Assembly: GCA_046497505.1 (NCBI GenBank)
Contig: JAWOFN010000090.1
Location: 1-38,126, forward strand
Source of the DNA: JAWOFN01 sp046497505 [NCBI: bacterium]
GTDB lineage: Bacteria > Blakebacterota > Blakebacteria > Blakebacterales
Reading direction: 5' to 3'
DNA: 38,126 nt
Of this stretch, positions 25,411 through 33,710 are shown piece by piece (the stretch's first letter is position 1; every line of letters begins with the position of its first letter). The position numbers were made by a program, and so were the translations under genes. The notes below the pieces were generated by a model. That model had not been told where the DNA came from. It saw only the letters and a program-made list of their open reading frames with translations, and did not search any database.

Positions 25411-26093
25411 GCGTTCCCCTCGACCCGATCCCCACGGGGGGACCTCCGCTGATCCCCACCGGGGAGATCGAACCGCCCACCGCGGAGGAGGAGCCGGAGG
25501 ACCGGGGGGAGGAGTGGAAGGCCCGCTCGGTCCCCCTCGGGCTGGCCTTCTTCCTGCTGGTCGTGGTGGCGGCCGCGGCGACGGGCGTGTGGAGTTCGGT
25601 GGACCGCCTGCTGGAGGAGGCGGCGGCGGCAGTGGACGCCTGGGGCGAGGTGCGGGAGGCGGCGGCCCGGCGTCACGACCTGCTGGCCGAGGTGACGGAC
25701 CGGCTGATCCGGTCCGGGGAGGCCGGGGAGGCGGTGGAGCGGTGGGCGCGGGCGCGGGAACGCTTCGAGGGCGCGGCGAGCCTGGGAGAGGAGATCGAGC
25801 GGCTCCCGGCCCTGGATGCAGCGGCCGACCGGCTCCATCGCGCGGCCCTGCAGCGGAGGGAGGTGCTCGGTCCGCGGGGGGAGGGACTGCTCAAGGGCCT
25901 GCACGAGGCGGAAGGAGAGCGGAGGGTCGCGGCCCGGGACTTCAACCGGGCGGCGGACCGCCTGCGCACCACCCTGCGGCGGATCCCCACACGATGGCTC
26001 GGTTCCCTGCTGGGTTTCGAGGCCCTCCCTGCCTACGCCGTCGAGACCCCTGCGGGTCAGTCGGCGCCCCCCCGCTCGCCGTACATGCGCTGA
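25407..26093 (+). CDS. Divergent LemA-family membrane protein
   Basis: A 228-residue protein. A Pro/Glu-rich cytoplasmic N-terminus (about 1-45) leads to one membrane helix (VPLGLAFFLLVVVAAAATGVW) and a long helical domain. The C-terminal end, AARDFNRAADRLRTTLRRIPTRWLGSLLGFEA, matches the LemA signature (YNxAVxxYNTxxxxFPxxxxAxxxGF). The LRxAAxRRHDLLAEV stretch matches its first helices. LemA function is unclear. The GTG start overlaps the stop of the small gene and has AGGAGG at five bases. The last 37 bases overlap the 3' end of the convergent rmlB. The degree of divergence makes this a moderate call. Confidence 0.72.
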   Translation: MSVPLDPIPTGGPPLIPTGEIEPPTAEEEPEDRGEEWKARSVPLGLAFFLLVVVAAAATGVWSSVDRLLEEAAAAVDAWGEVREAAARRHDLLAEVTDRLIRSGEAGEAVERWARARERFEGAASLGEEIERLPALDAAADRLHRAALQRREVLGPRGEGLLKGLHEAEGERRVAARDFNRAADRLRTTLRRIPTRWLGSLLGFEALPAYAVETPAGQSAPPRSPYMR

Positions 26094-27070
26094 TAGTAGT
26101 CCCGGTAGGCGCCGCTCTTCACCGCTTCCCACCAGTCACGGTTCTCCTGGTACCAGCGCACCGTCTCCTCGAGCCCCTCCTCGAGGGCGATGGAGGGGGA
26201 CCAGCCGATCTCCTGCCGGAGCCGGCCCACATCCAGGGCGTAGCGGCGGTCGTGCCCGGGGCGGTCGGCCACGAAGGTGATGAGCCCGGGATCCGCCTCC
26301 ATGACCCGGACCAGGGTCCGTACGAGGTCGAGGTTGGGGACCTCCTCGCCGGTGCCGATGTTGTAGACCCTCCCGGGGCGGCCCCCCTCCCACACCGCCC
26401 ACAGGGCCGCGCAGTGTTCGCGGACGTGCATCCACTCCCGCTGCTGCATCCCGTCGCCGTACACCGGAAGCTCCCTTCCCTCCATGATGTTGGTGATCAT
26501 CAGGGGGATGAGCTTCTCGGGGAACTGGAAGGGCCCGTAGTTGTTGCACGCCCGTGTGATGAGGACCGGCACCTCCCAGGTGGTCACGGCGGCGTTGACC
26601 AGCAGGTCCCCGGCGGCCTTGCTGGCCGCGTAGGGACTCGAGGGGTTGAGATGCGCCTCCTCGTCGAATCGGACCCCCTCGGGCGCGGGTCCGTACACCT
26701 CGTCGGTGGAGACCTGGAGGAAGCGGGGCACCTCGAGGTCGCGCACCAGGTCCAGCAGCGCCTGGACCCCCACCGCGTTGCTGTGCAGGAAGGGGGCGGC
26801 GGACTCCAGGCTGCGGTCCACGTGGGACTCGGCGGCGAAGTTGATGAGACCGTCGGCTCCCTCCAGGAGGGGACGCATCGCCCCGGGGTCGGCGATGTCC
26901 GCCTTCACGAAGCGGATCTCCTCCCGCACCGCCTCGAGGTTGGCGGGGTTGCCCGCGTAGGTGAGATCGTCCACCACCACCAGCTCGGTCTCCGGCTCCC
27001 GGGCGAGGAGCCAGTGGACGAAGTTGCTTCCGATGAAGCCGGCGCCGCCGGTTATGACCAGGTGGGCCAT
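26057..27070 (-). CDS. rmlB: dTDP-glucose 4,6-dehydratase
   Basis: Converts dTDP-glucose to dTDP-4-keto-6-deoxyglucose, the branch point to rhamnose and other deoxysugars. The 337-residue SDR protein has the NAD motif GGAGFIG (8-14), the catalytic STDEVYG (from S121), and Y147-x3-K151 in YAASK. It also has ACNNYGPFQFPEKLIPL and QQREWMHVREHC, which identify RmlB rather than a generic epimerase. It is the third gene of the minus-strand dTDP-sugar operon (rmlA, rmlC-like, rmlB). AAGGA lies eight bases before the ATG. Confidence 0.94.
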   Translation of the reverse strand: MAHLVITGGAGFIGSNFVHWLLAREPETELVVVDDLTYAGNPANLEAVREEIRFVKADIADPGAMRPLLEGADGLINFAAESHVDRSLESAAPFLHSNAVGVQALLDLVRDLEVPRFLQVSTDEVYGPAPEGVRFDEEAHLNPSSPYAASKAAGDLLVNAAVTTWEVPVLITRACNNYGPFQFPEKLIPLMITNIMEGRELPVYGDGMQQREWMHVREHCAALWAVWEGGRPGRVYNIGTGEEVPNLDLVRTLVRVMEADPGLITFVADRPGHDRRYALDVGRLRQEIGWSPSIALEEGLEETVRWYQENRDWWEAVKSGAYRDYYQRMYGERGGAD

Positions 27071-27088
27071 GGGATGCGTCCTTCGGGG

Positions 27089-27544
27089 CTACCCGTCCTG
27101 CCGGGCCCAGTCGTAGGGGATGTCGTTCTCGTGGGCGGGGATGCGGTGCTCGTCCGGGTCCTCGTAGACGAAGAGTTCGGTGGGGACGTTCACCACGATG
27201 GCCTCGGACCCGCTGATGCACTTGAAGCCGTGATAGACCCCGCTGGGGATACGCACCAGGACCGGGTTGTGCTCCCCCAGGAAGAACTCGTTCACCTCCT
27301 GGTAGGTCTCCGAGTCCCGCCGCTGGTCGTAGAGCACCAGCTTGATCATCCCCTTCACGCAGGCGAAATGATCGGTCTGCACCTCGTGGTAGTGCCACGC
27401 CTTCACCACCCCGGGATAGGCGGTGGTCATGTAGACCTGGCCGAACCGGGTGAAGAAGGGGTCGTCGGAGCGGAGGATCTCCATGAGGCGCCCCCGCTCG
27501 TCGGGGTGGACGGTGAGTTCCTTCACGATGACGCCGTCTATCAT
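27089..27544 (-). CDS. Short dTDP-4-dehydrorhamnose 3,5-epimerase-family cupin
   Basis: A 151-residue cupin of the RmlC family: VHPDERGRLMEIL near the start, then WHYHEVQTDHFACVKG with the His that serves as catalytic base in RmlC, and IPSGVYHGFK. True RmlC proteins run about 180 residues and have a catalytic tyrosine near residue 130. This protein ends earlier, and its C-terminus (DIPYDWARQDG) still matches the family end. It may be a 3,5-epimerase or a related sugar-ketoisomerase/epimerase, so no symbol is given. GGAG lies six bases before the ATG. It sits between rmlA and rmlB. Confidence 0.82.
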   Translation of the reverse strand: MIDGVIVKELTVHPDERGRLMEILRSDDPFFTRFGQVYMTTAYPGVVKAWHYHEVQTDHFACVKGMIKLVLYDQRRDSETYQEVNEFFLGEHNPVLVRIPSGVYHGFKCISGSEAIVVNVPTELFVYEDPDEHRIPAHENDIPYDWARQDG

Positions 27545-27564
27545 GGTCGGCTCCGCTCTCTTCC

Positions 27565-28293
27565 CTACGGGTTGTTGGCTCCGGTGGCGGCCACCAGTTC
27601 GGTGGCCCTTCGCAGCGACTCGAAGGTCCCGGCGTCGGTCCACCAGCCGTCCAGCACGCTGTATTCCATCTGCCCGCAGCGCACGTAGTGGTTGTTCACG
27701 TCGGTGATCTCCAGCTCGCCGCGGGCGGAGGGCTCCAGGCCGTCGATCACCCCCCACACCTGCTCGTCGAAGAAGTAGAGTCCCGTCACCGCGTAGGAGG
27801 AGGGGGGATCCTCCGGTTTCTCGACGATCTCGGCGATCCTCTCCCCCTCCAGGCGGGGCACCCCGAAGCGTTCGGGGTCGGGGACCTCCTTGACGAGGAT
27901 CCGGGCCCCCCGTTCCTGCTTCGCGAACGCCTCCACCGAGGCGCGGATGCTCCGTTCGAAGATGTTGTCCCCCAGGATCACCGCCACCTTCTCGGAGTCC
28001 ACGAACTCCCGGCAGAGACCCAGCGCCTCGGCGATGCCCCCCTCCCCCTCCTGGTAGGTGTAGTTCAGGTGGCCGAGTCCGAACTCGCTGCCGTTCCCCA
28101 GCAGCCGCAGGAAGTCCCCCGCGGAGTTGCCGCCGGTCACGATCATGATCTCGTCGATCCCCGCCCCGACCAGGGCCTCGATGGGGTAGTAGATCATCGG
28201 TTTCCGGTAGACGGGGAGCAGGTGCTTGTTGGTCACCTTGGTCAGGGGGTGAAGGCGGGTGCCCAGACCGCCTGCCAGCACGACACCCTTCAT
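27565..28293 (-). CDS. rmlA: Glucose-1-phosphate thymidylyltransferase
   Basis: Makes dTDP-glucose from dTTP and glucose-1-phosphate; the first step of the dTDP-sugar pathway. The 242-residue protein has the nucleotide loop LAGGLGTRLHPLT (starts near residue 6), NKHLLPVYRKPMIYYP, LGDNIFE for metal and sugar-phosphate binding, and VEKPEDPPSSYAVTGLYFFD. ATG 28293 is chosen over GTG 28302 because GAGGAG lies seven bases before it. At 242 residues it is shorter than the classic 290-residue RmlA and lacks the C-terminal allosteric extension; such short forms are common in deep-branching lineages. No rmlD is seen, so the final sugar is uncertain. Confidence 0.9.
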   Translation of the reverse strand: MKGVVLAGGLGTRLHPLTKVTNKHLLPVYRKPMIYYPIEALVGAGIDEIMIVTGGNSAGDFLRLLGNGSEFGLGHLNYTYQEGEGGIAEALGLCREFVDSEKVAVILGDNIFERSIRASVEAFAKQERGARILVKEVPDPERFGVPRLEGERIAEIVEKPEDPPSSYAVTGLYFFDEQVWGVIDGLEPSARGELEITDVNNHYVRCGQMEYSVLDGWWTDAGTFESLRRATELVAATGANNP

Positions 28294-28480
28294 GGACGGC
28301 ACTCCTCGGATCAGGTCAGGGAATGGGAACTCGCGAGACCGGCTATCGAAGATAGACCAGATAGGAGTGGCGGGAAAGCAGCTTAGGGATCGAGACGCCG
28401 GGCTTCAGCGAGCAATCCCCGCCGAGGTCGAGGAAGGGGACGTCTCCCGCGGAGGCGTACCGGGAAGGTACGCCGCAACC
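28294..28480. promoter_or_regulatory. Intergenic region with a hairpin past the DUF5916 gene
   Basis: The 187 bases between the DUF5916 stop and rmlA hold a perfect 8-bp inverted repeat with a 5-base loop, GGCGTACC-gggaa-GGTACGCC (28454-28474), seven bases past the stop of the DUF5916 gene on the minus strand. There is no T-run. It is probably the 3' end structure of that transcript, and the rmlA promoter must lie between it and 28293. I could not pick a convincing promoter. Confidence 0.5.
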
Positions 28481-30781
28481 CTATAATGAGAACCAGTAGG
28501 TGAGCTTGGTCAGAAGCACCCGGTCGCTCAGCGGCAGGCTCCCGTACTCGTAGTAGTAGTCGCGGTACGCCCGGTTCTCGATCACGTCGCTGCGGATCTC
28601 GTTGTAGACCACATACAGCGTGCTCTTGGCGTTCAGGTAGTAGGAGAGCACGAAGTTCATCGTGTTGGCCCGGCTCAGGGGTTCCGGCTCGCCGTCGTCC
28701 TCGAAGAGGCGGAACTGGTTGTAGACGCGGGCCGAGAGAGCGGGGGAGAAGCTGTACTCGAGGCGGGTCACCAGCAGGTTCTTGGTCTCATCCAGGTGGT
28801 CGGAGTCGAAGTACTCCCGGATGTGCTGCAGGCTCACGCTGCCGTTCAGCCGGCTGCTCGGCTTGAAGGCCATCCCCGACTTCAGGGTCCACTCACGCCC
28901 CCAGTAGAGGTCCCCGTAGTCGAGGAAATCCCCCCAGGAGGAACTCAGGTCGAAGGACCAGGGGCGGCTGCGGTCGGTGTTGAAGCCCAGGCTGTAGTCC
29001 CAGCCTCGGTAGAAGCGGCTGGTCACGGCCGTGAGGTACGGTTCGGGGGCCCACACGTCGTAGTAGCGGGTGTCGCTGATGTTCACCTTCGCGTCCAGCT
29101 CCATGTAGTTCATGCTCTGGAGCTTGAATTCCCCGCTGTAGCGCCCGTGCGTGTAGTTGCCGGAGAAGTCCCTGCTGAACCGGCTCGAGGTCTTCAGCTC
29201 GACGCGCCGCACGCCCCCCGATTCGGGCCGCGGCTTCCACCCCAGGTTCCATCCCCCCCGGCGCCGGTCCACCTGGGTCACGTAGCCCACCTCGCCCACG
29301 TCGAACTCCGGTCCCAGGTAGTCGAACTCCGCCCCGTACTCCCAGAGGTCGCTCCGCAGTCCCCCCTTGAGCTGCCCCGCCCAGTCGTTCCCCTCCCGGC
29401 CGGGGTTGATGGAGCGGGCCAGCATGCCGGTGAGGTAGTGGTTGGACTGGGCCCGCAGGTCCAGGTCGATGCCCACGGCCCGCTGATAGGGACGTGTACC
29501 CCCTCCGGAGCGGGTATCCTTGCTCACCGCCAGGATGCCGATGTTGGACCGGGTCAGGATGTCCCGGTCGAGCCGGACCACCGCGTAGTTGGACATCGGG
29601 ACCCTCCCGGTCACGGTCCCGGAATCGTAGGCGATCGCGTAGTCCTTCTGCTCGGTGATGGAGTTGATGAATCCGATCTCCCAGGGCCCGGCCCGGCCGG
29701 TGATCTTCGCCCCGGCCAGCATGTTCACCTCGGGTCCGTTGAAGATCTGCTTACCGATCCGGCGGCTGTAGAAGATGTTGATGGGCGTCCGGAAGATGTT
29801 CTGCCCCTCCTGGAAGAAGGGGCGCAGCTCCCGGAAGAAGCGTTCGTAGCGTGTGACGTTGATCTGCTCCTGGTCGGGAGCGATCTGACCGAAGTCGGGG
29901 TTGAGCGTCACATCCAGGCTCAGGTTGCTGGTGAGACCGTACTTGAGGTCCAGCCCCATGTCCGCCAGCCCCTCGCGGGTATAGCCCATGGGCCGGGGAG
30001 AGGCGTTGTAGAACTGCTGTCCGCTGGCCTTGGCGTAGGGCATCACTTCCAGGGCGTGTCCCGGGTGCAGTCCGTAGAGGTCCTCCATGTGGCCGTAGCG
30101 GTCCACCCGTCCGAAGTCGTCCCGCCGCCACCCCCGCCAGCTGAGGTCCTCCTTCGTACGCTGGATGTCGCGGTTGAAGTTGATCCCGAAGGTGTGGGAT
30201 TCCTTCGGTTCGAAACGCAGGATGGAGAAGGGGATGGCGATCTCGGCGAACCACCCCTCCTCGGTGAGGCGGGTGGCCGACCTCCACACCCCGTCCCAGT
30301 TGATGTCGTGGCCGTAGGTGTCGGTCTGGACGTTGGCCGCCCCCACCATGAAGTGATAGGCGTTGCGGTGGTCGTGGTAGGGGTCCAGGTCCACCTGGAC
30401 CTTGTCCGAGTCCAGCCGCCAGGAATCCCGGTTGTCCAGGCGCGCCACGATCTTCTCGGGCTCGTCGTCGTAGTTGGAGAAGGCGACGTAGAGATGGCTC
30501 GAGGTGTAGAGCACCCGCACCTCGGTGCGCTGGCTGGGGACCGCTCCCTCGATGGGGTTGCGTGCGGTGAAGTCCGATACCATCGGGGCCGAGGCCCACT
30601 CCTCCGGGTCGATGACCCCGTCGATCTGGATGGAGACCGGGGCCTCCACCGCGGGGATGTCGGTGGCCGAGGGGTCCTCGTGACCGGGGGGGTCACCGGG
30701 GCCGTGGGCCGCGGCGGACCCCGTCCCGAGCAGATGGACGAGAAGGACCAGGATGCTCAGCCGGATGGAACGTATGATCAA
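28481..30781 (-). CDS. DUF5916 outer-membrane-type protein with CBM9-like N-terminal domain
   Basis: A 766-residue exported protein. The signal peptide is at 1-25 (SILVLLVHLLGTGSAAA). A carbohydrate-binding family 9-like domain follows (about 45-210: IDGVIDPEEWASAP, then VLYTSSHLYVAFSNYD, DPYHDHRNAYHFMV). The DUF5916 part (about 230-766) is rich in aromatic beta-strands and ends in Tyr-Trp-Phe-Ser-Leu, as in an outer-membrane barrel whose last residues guide assembly. The sequence LNPDFGQIAPDQEQINVTRYERFF is diagnostic. The start is TTG 30781; no ATG or GTG start lies near it, and GAGG precedes it by eight bases. The family is widespread in Bacteroidota and Gemmatimonadota; its role is unknown. 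The gene is divergent from moaC. Confidence 0.88.
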   Translation of the reverse strand: MIIRSIRLSILVLLVHLLGTGSAAAHGPGDPPGHEDPSATDIPAVEAPVSIQIDGVIDPEEWASAPMVSDFTARNPIEGAVPSQRTEVRVLYTSSHLYVAFSNYDDEPEKIVARLDNRDSWRLDSDKVQVDLDPYHDHRNAYHFMVGAANVQTDTYGHDINWDGVWRSATRLTEEGWFAEIAIPFSILRFEPKESHTFGINFNRDIQRTKEDLSWRGWRRDDFGRVDRYGHMEDLYGLHPGHALEVMPYAKASGQQFYNASPRPMGYTREGLADMGLDLKYGLTSNLSLDVTLNPDFGQIAPDQEQINVTRYERFFRELRPFFQEGQNIFRTPINIFYSRRIGKQIFNGPEVNMLAGAKITGRAGPWEIGFINSITEQKDYAIAYDSGTVTGRVPMSNYAVVRLDRDILTRSNIGILAVSKDTRSGGGTRPYQRAVGIDLDLRAQSNHYLTGMLARSINPGREGNDWAGQLKGGLRSDLWEYGAEFDYLGPEFDVGEVGYVTQVDRRRGGWNLGWKPRPESGGVRRVELKTSSRFSRDFSGNYTHGRYSGEFKLQSMNYMELDAKVNISDTRYYDVWAPEPYLTAVTSRFYRGWDYSLGFNTDRSRPWSFDLSSSWGDFLDYGDLYWGREWTLKSGMAFKPSSRLNGSVSLQHIREYFDSDHLDETKNLLVTRLEYSFSPALSARVYNQFRLFEDDGEPEPLSRANTMNFVLSYYLNAKSTLYVVYNEIRSDVIENRAYRDYYYEYGSLPLSDRVLLTKLTYWFSL

Positions 30782-30889
30782 GGTTCGGACCTCGGGTGTC
30801 GCATGGTTCGGGGCAGAGCGCCGTCCGTCGCTTCTGTGATACCGCCTGCCGGGGGATGTCCTTCATGCAGCGGAGGGACAGCGAACCAT

Positions 30890-30920
30890 TCAATAACGGG
30901 CATCCGCCGCCGGGAGGCAA
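30890..30920 (-). promoter_or_regulatory. Weak candidate promoter for the DUF5916 gene
   Basis: TTGCCT (30920-30915) and TATTGA (30895-30890) on the minus strand are spaced 19 bases apart, about 110 bases before the TTG start. The long spacing makes this tentative. Confidence 0.25.
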
Positions 30921-30961
30921 CCCCCGCATGTGACAGCCCGGTGGACCGCCTCCGGTATGCT

Positions 30962-30990
30962 TGTGGGGGCGGTGGGCGCGTCCTATCATG
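30962..30990 (+). promoter_or_regulatory. Candidate promoter of the moaC operon
   Basis: TTGTGG (30962-30967) and TATCAT (30985-30990) are 17 bases apart, 42 bases before the moaC ATG. The -10 matches consensus at five of six positions; the -35 keeps TTG only. Confidence 0.5.
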
Positions 30991-31032
30991 CAGTGCCGGA
31001 AGGAACGGCTTCCCCGGGCGGCAGGAGGCGGC

Positions 31033-31545
31033 ATGAGCGAAGAAGAGCTTACCCATCTGGACGATCGGGGGCGGGCCCGGATGGTGGACGTCGGGGAGAA
31101 GGGGGTCACCCGGCGCTCCGCCGCGGCCTCCGCGGCGGTGTGCTGCGGCCCCGCCGCCCTGGAGGCGTTCCGGGAGGGGAAGGTCCCGAAGGGGGACGCG
31201 GCCGCGGCCGCCCGCATCGCCGGCATCCAGGCCGCCAAGCGGACCCACGAGCTGATCCCGCTCTGCCACCCCCTGCGGCTCACCCGCATCGAGGTGGATG
31301 TGAGGACCGCCGGCGAGGGGGAGGAGGAACACATCCTCATCACCGCCCGGGTGGGGGCCGAGGACCGGACCGGCGTGGAGATGGAGGCCCTCACCGCCGC
31401 CGCCGTGGCGGCCCTCACCGTCTACGACATGCTGAAGGGGGTGGACCGCGGCATGGTCATCGGTCCCGTGCAGCTGGAGGAGAAGCAGGGGGGGCGATCG
31501 GGACACTGGGTGCGGAGCGGTCCCGAGGAGGCGGAAGATGGCTGA
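31033..31545 (+). CDS. moaC: Cyclic pyranopterin monophosphate synthase
   Basis: Acts with MoaA to make cyclic pyranopterin monophosphate from a GTP-derived 3',8-cyclo intermediate, the first stage of molybdenum-cofactor synthesis. The 170-residue protein contains [43 protein letters not shown], and [16 protein letters not shown], all family hallmarks. ATG 31033 is set by AGGAGG at five bases; the frame extends upstream without support. moaA is not in the window. The next gene, a MoaB/Mog protein, overlaps it by eight bases. Confidence 0.94.
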   Translation: MSEEELTHLDDRGRARMVDVGEKGVTRRSAAASAAVCCGPAALEAFREGKVPKGDAAAAARIAGIQAAKRTHELIPLCHPLRLTRIEVDVRTAGEGEEEHILITARVGAEDRTGVEMEALTAAAVAALTVYDMLKGVDRGMVIGPVQLEEKQGGRSGHWVRSGPEEAEDG

Positions 31546-32074
31546 GCGGTCGGGAGACAGCGGGGCCGGACACCGTCCGGAGGACGGGCTGCAGCGTTTC
31601 ACGGCCGCGCGGCTCACCGTGAGCGACAGGTGCGCCGCGGGCGAGACGGAGGACCGGAGCGGACCGGCCGTGGACCGGCTCATCGAGGAGCTGGGGGGCG
31701 AGGTGGTGGACCGGGCCGTGGTCCCCGACGGGGAGGCCGCCATCCGGTCCCTCCTGGAGGAGTGGCTGGAGAGGGAGGTCCCTCCCCGCCTGATCGTCAC
31801 CACGGGGGGTACCGGGCCCGCTCCCCGGGATGTGACGCCCGAGGCGACCCTGCCGCTGCTGGATCGCCGCCTGCCGGGGCTGGAGGAGGCCCTGCGTCGG
31901 GCGGGTCTGCCCGGCGTCCCCACGGCCGTGCTGAGCCGGGGGGCGGCGGGTACCCGGGGAGGCAGCCTCATCATCAACCTGCCGGGCAGTCCGGGAGGGG
32001 TGCGTGACGCCGCCCGGGTCCTCCCGCCCCTGGTCGGCCATGTCCTGGAGCTGCTGGGAGGGGATCGGACCTGA
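31538..32074 (+). CDS. mog: Molybdopterin adenylyltransferase-type protein (MoaB/Mog family)
   Basis: Activates molybdopterin by adenylation before metal insertion. A 178-residue MPT-binding-fold protein. The Mog/MoaB signature is [17 protein letters not shown], and [20 protein letters not shown] at the N-terminus fits the family. [27 protein letters not shown] forms the C-terminal signature. MoaB and Mog cannot be separated by eye, so the symbol is provisional. The start lies inside the end of moaC and the stop overlaps ruvX, so the operon is tightly coupled. Confidence 0.88.
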   Translation: MAERSGDSGAGHRPEDGLQRFTAARLTVSDRCAAGETEDRSGPAVDRLIEELGGEVVDRAVVPDGEAAIRSLLEEWLEREVPPRLIVTTGGTGPAPRDVTPEATLPLLDRRLPGLEEALRRAGLPGVPTAVLSRGAAGTRGGSLIINLPGSPGGVRDAARVLPPLVGHVLELLGGDRT

Positions 32075-32544
32075 TGGGGAAGGTGATCGCCCTGGACTAC
32101 GGCGAGGCCCGGGTGGGGGTGGCCGCGGCGGACGAGAACGTCGGCGTGGCCACGGGCCTGGAAACCCTACGCTGGGAAGGCCGCAAGGACCTGAAGAGTT
32201 CGCTGGAGGGACTGGTCGAGGAACACGACCCGGTCCGCTGGGTGGTGGGCTATCCGCTGAACATGGACGGCAGCCGGGGTGAGCGCTGCGAGGCCGTGGA
32301 GCGCTTCGCGCGGCGGCTGGTGGGCTGGTTCGACCGCCCCGTGGTGTTCTGGGACGAACGCCTCACCAGCGCGGGAGCGCGAAGGGTGCAGCACCGGGCA
32401 GGTGTGAGGGAGGAGCGGGCCCGGGAGGCCGGGAGCGTGGACCGGGCCTCTGCGGTGCTGATCCTGCAGGGCTGGCTGGACGCCCCGGACCGCTCCGGGG
32501 TGGAGTGGAGTCCCCACGGACCGCAGGAGCAGGACGAGGGATGA
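32074..32544 (+). CDS. ruvX: Holliday-junction-resolvase-like RNase (RuvX/YqgF)
   Basis: A 156-residue RNase-H-fold protein of the YqgF family, implicated in 16S rRNA maturation and with Holliday-junction nuclease activity in some species. The first metal-binding Asp is in VIALDYGEARVGVAAAD. WVVGYPLNMDGSRGERCEAVERF and WDERLTSAGAR (catalytic Glu-Arg region) follow. The last acidic residue is in SVDRASAVLILQGWL. It starts in the mog stop codon and ends overlapping the mltG ATG. The ruvX-mltG adjacency is common in bacteria. Confidence 0.93.
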   Translation: MGKVIALDYGEARVGVAAADENVGVATGLETLRWEGRKDLKSSLEGLVEEHDPVRWVVGYPLNMDGSRGERCEAVERFARRLVGWFDRPVVFWDERLTSAGARRVQHRAGVREERAREAGSVDRASAVLILQGWLDAPDRSGVEWSPHGPQEQDEG

Positions 32545-33704
32545 GTCGACCGATGATCATATCGCTGCTCTGGGTGGTCGGGCCCCCGCTGCTCTGCGGT
32601 CTGCTGCTGGCCCTCTGGGGCCGCAGGCGTCAGGACCTGTCCATGACCCTGCTGCTCTTCACGGGGCTGGTGGCGGCAGGTCTGGCCAGCACTGCGTCGG
32701 CCCGCCTCTTCTGGGGTCCGCCCCCGCCCGAGCTCCCCCGCCCGGCCACGGTCATCGTGGAACCGGGGGCCTCCCCGGCGCGGGTGGCGGGCAGGCTCGA
32801 GGAGGAGGGGGTCCTGGGCCGGGCCCGCGACCTCACCCTGGCGAGCCGGCTCACCCTCTCCGACCGGCACATCAAGTCGGGACGCTACCGGTTCCCCGGG
32901 GGCGAGGGGGTCCTGACCGTGCTGGAACGCCTCACCAGGGGGTCGACCTCGGGGGAGATGGTGACCATCCCCGAGGGGCTGCGGGCCCCGACCGTGGCGG
33001 GCATCGCGGCCCGCCAGGCGGAGGTGGACTCTGCCGCCTTCATGCGATGGGTGCACGATGAGGACTTCATCCGGGAGGTCCTGCCTCCGGTGGAGGGGGA
33101 GTCCTACCCGGAGAGCCTGGAGGGCTACCTGCTCCCGGAGACCTACAACATCTACTTCCAGATGCCCGCCTCCGAGGCGGTGCGTCTGATGGTCGAGCAC
33201 TTCAACGAAGTGTGGCGCAGCGAACTGAGGGAGCGGGCCCGGCAGATGGGCATGACGCGGCACGAGGTGGTCACCCTGGCCAGCGTCATCGAGCGGGAGG
33301 CCGCCACCGCCGCCGAGCGGCCCATCATCAGCGCCGTCTTCCACAACCGGATGGAGCGGGGGATGCGCCTGGAGTCGTGCGCCACGGTCCTCTACGCCCT
33401 GGGTCGCTACAAGCCCCGGCTCTACGAGAAGGACCTGCAGGTCCAGCATCCCTACAACACCTACCGGAACCGGGGCCTGCCCCCCGGACCCATCGCCGCT
33501 CCCGGGGCCTCCAGCCTCCGGGCCGCCGTGGACCCCGCCGACACCGACCACCTCTATTTCGTGGCCCGGGGAGACGGCACCCACATCTTCTCCCGGACCT
33601 TCGACCAGCACGTACGGGCCAAGATGGGGGATGGGGTGCCGGTGGGGGGCCGGGCGGCCCAGGAGGAAGGGACCGGCGGCGGGTCGGGCGGCGGGGGGGG
33701 CTGA
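32541..33704 (+). CDS. mltG: Endolytic murein transglycosylase
   Basis: An inner-membrane lytic transglycosylase that cuts nascent glycan strands and sets chain length. The 387-residue protein has the YceG domain with ESLEGYLLPETYNIYF, the catalytic E251 in LASVIEREA, NRMERGMRLESCATV, YNTYRNRGLPPGPI and PADTDHLYFV. A LysM-like lead-in region is at about 65-115. Two membrane helices are predicted (about 5-25 and 32-52), where MltG normally has one; the extra N-terminal helix could be lineage-specific. ATG 32541 overlaps the ruvX stop. The protein ends in a Gly/Ser-rich tail, six bases before porX. Confidence 0.92.
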   Translation: MSRPMIISLLWVVGPPLLCGLLLALWGRRRQDLSMTLLLFTGLVAAGLASTASARLFWGPPPPELPRPATVIVEPGASPARVAGRLEEEGVLGRARDLTLASRLTLSDRHIKSGRYRFPGGEGVLTVLERLTRGSTSGEMVTIPEGLRAPTVAGIAARQAEVDSAAFMRWVHDEDFIREVLPPVEGESYPESLEGYLLPETYNIYFQMPASEAVRLMVEHFNEVWRSELRERARQMGMTRHEVVTLASVIEREAATAAERPIISAVFHNRMERGMRLESCATVLYALGRYKPRLYEKDLQVQHPYNTYRNRGLPPGPIAAPGASSLRAAVDPADTDHLYFVARGDGTHIFSRTFDQHVRAKMGDGVPVGGRAAQEEGTGGGSGGGGG

Positions 33705-33710
33705 GCCGGG

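Noticed and set aside
28454-28474. The GGCGTACC hairpin as a regulatory operator of rmlA
   Set aside because: It lies 161 bases before rmlA and seven bases after the DUF5916 stop, so a transcript-end role is more likely.
28796-31036. A 746-codon plus-strand frame opposite the DUF5916 gene
   Set aside because: Val/His/Gly-rich shadow of a well-supported minus-strand gene.
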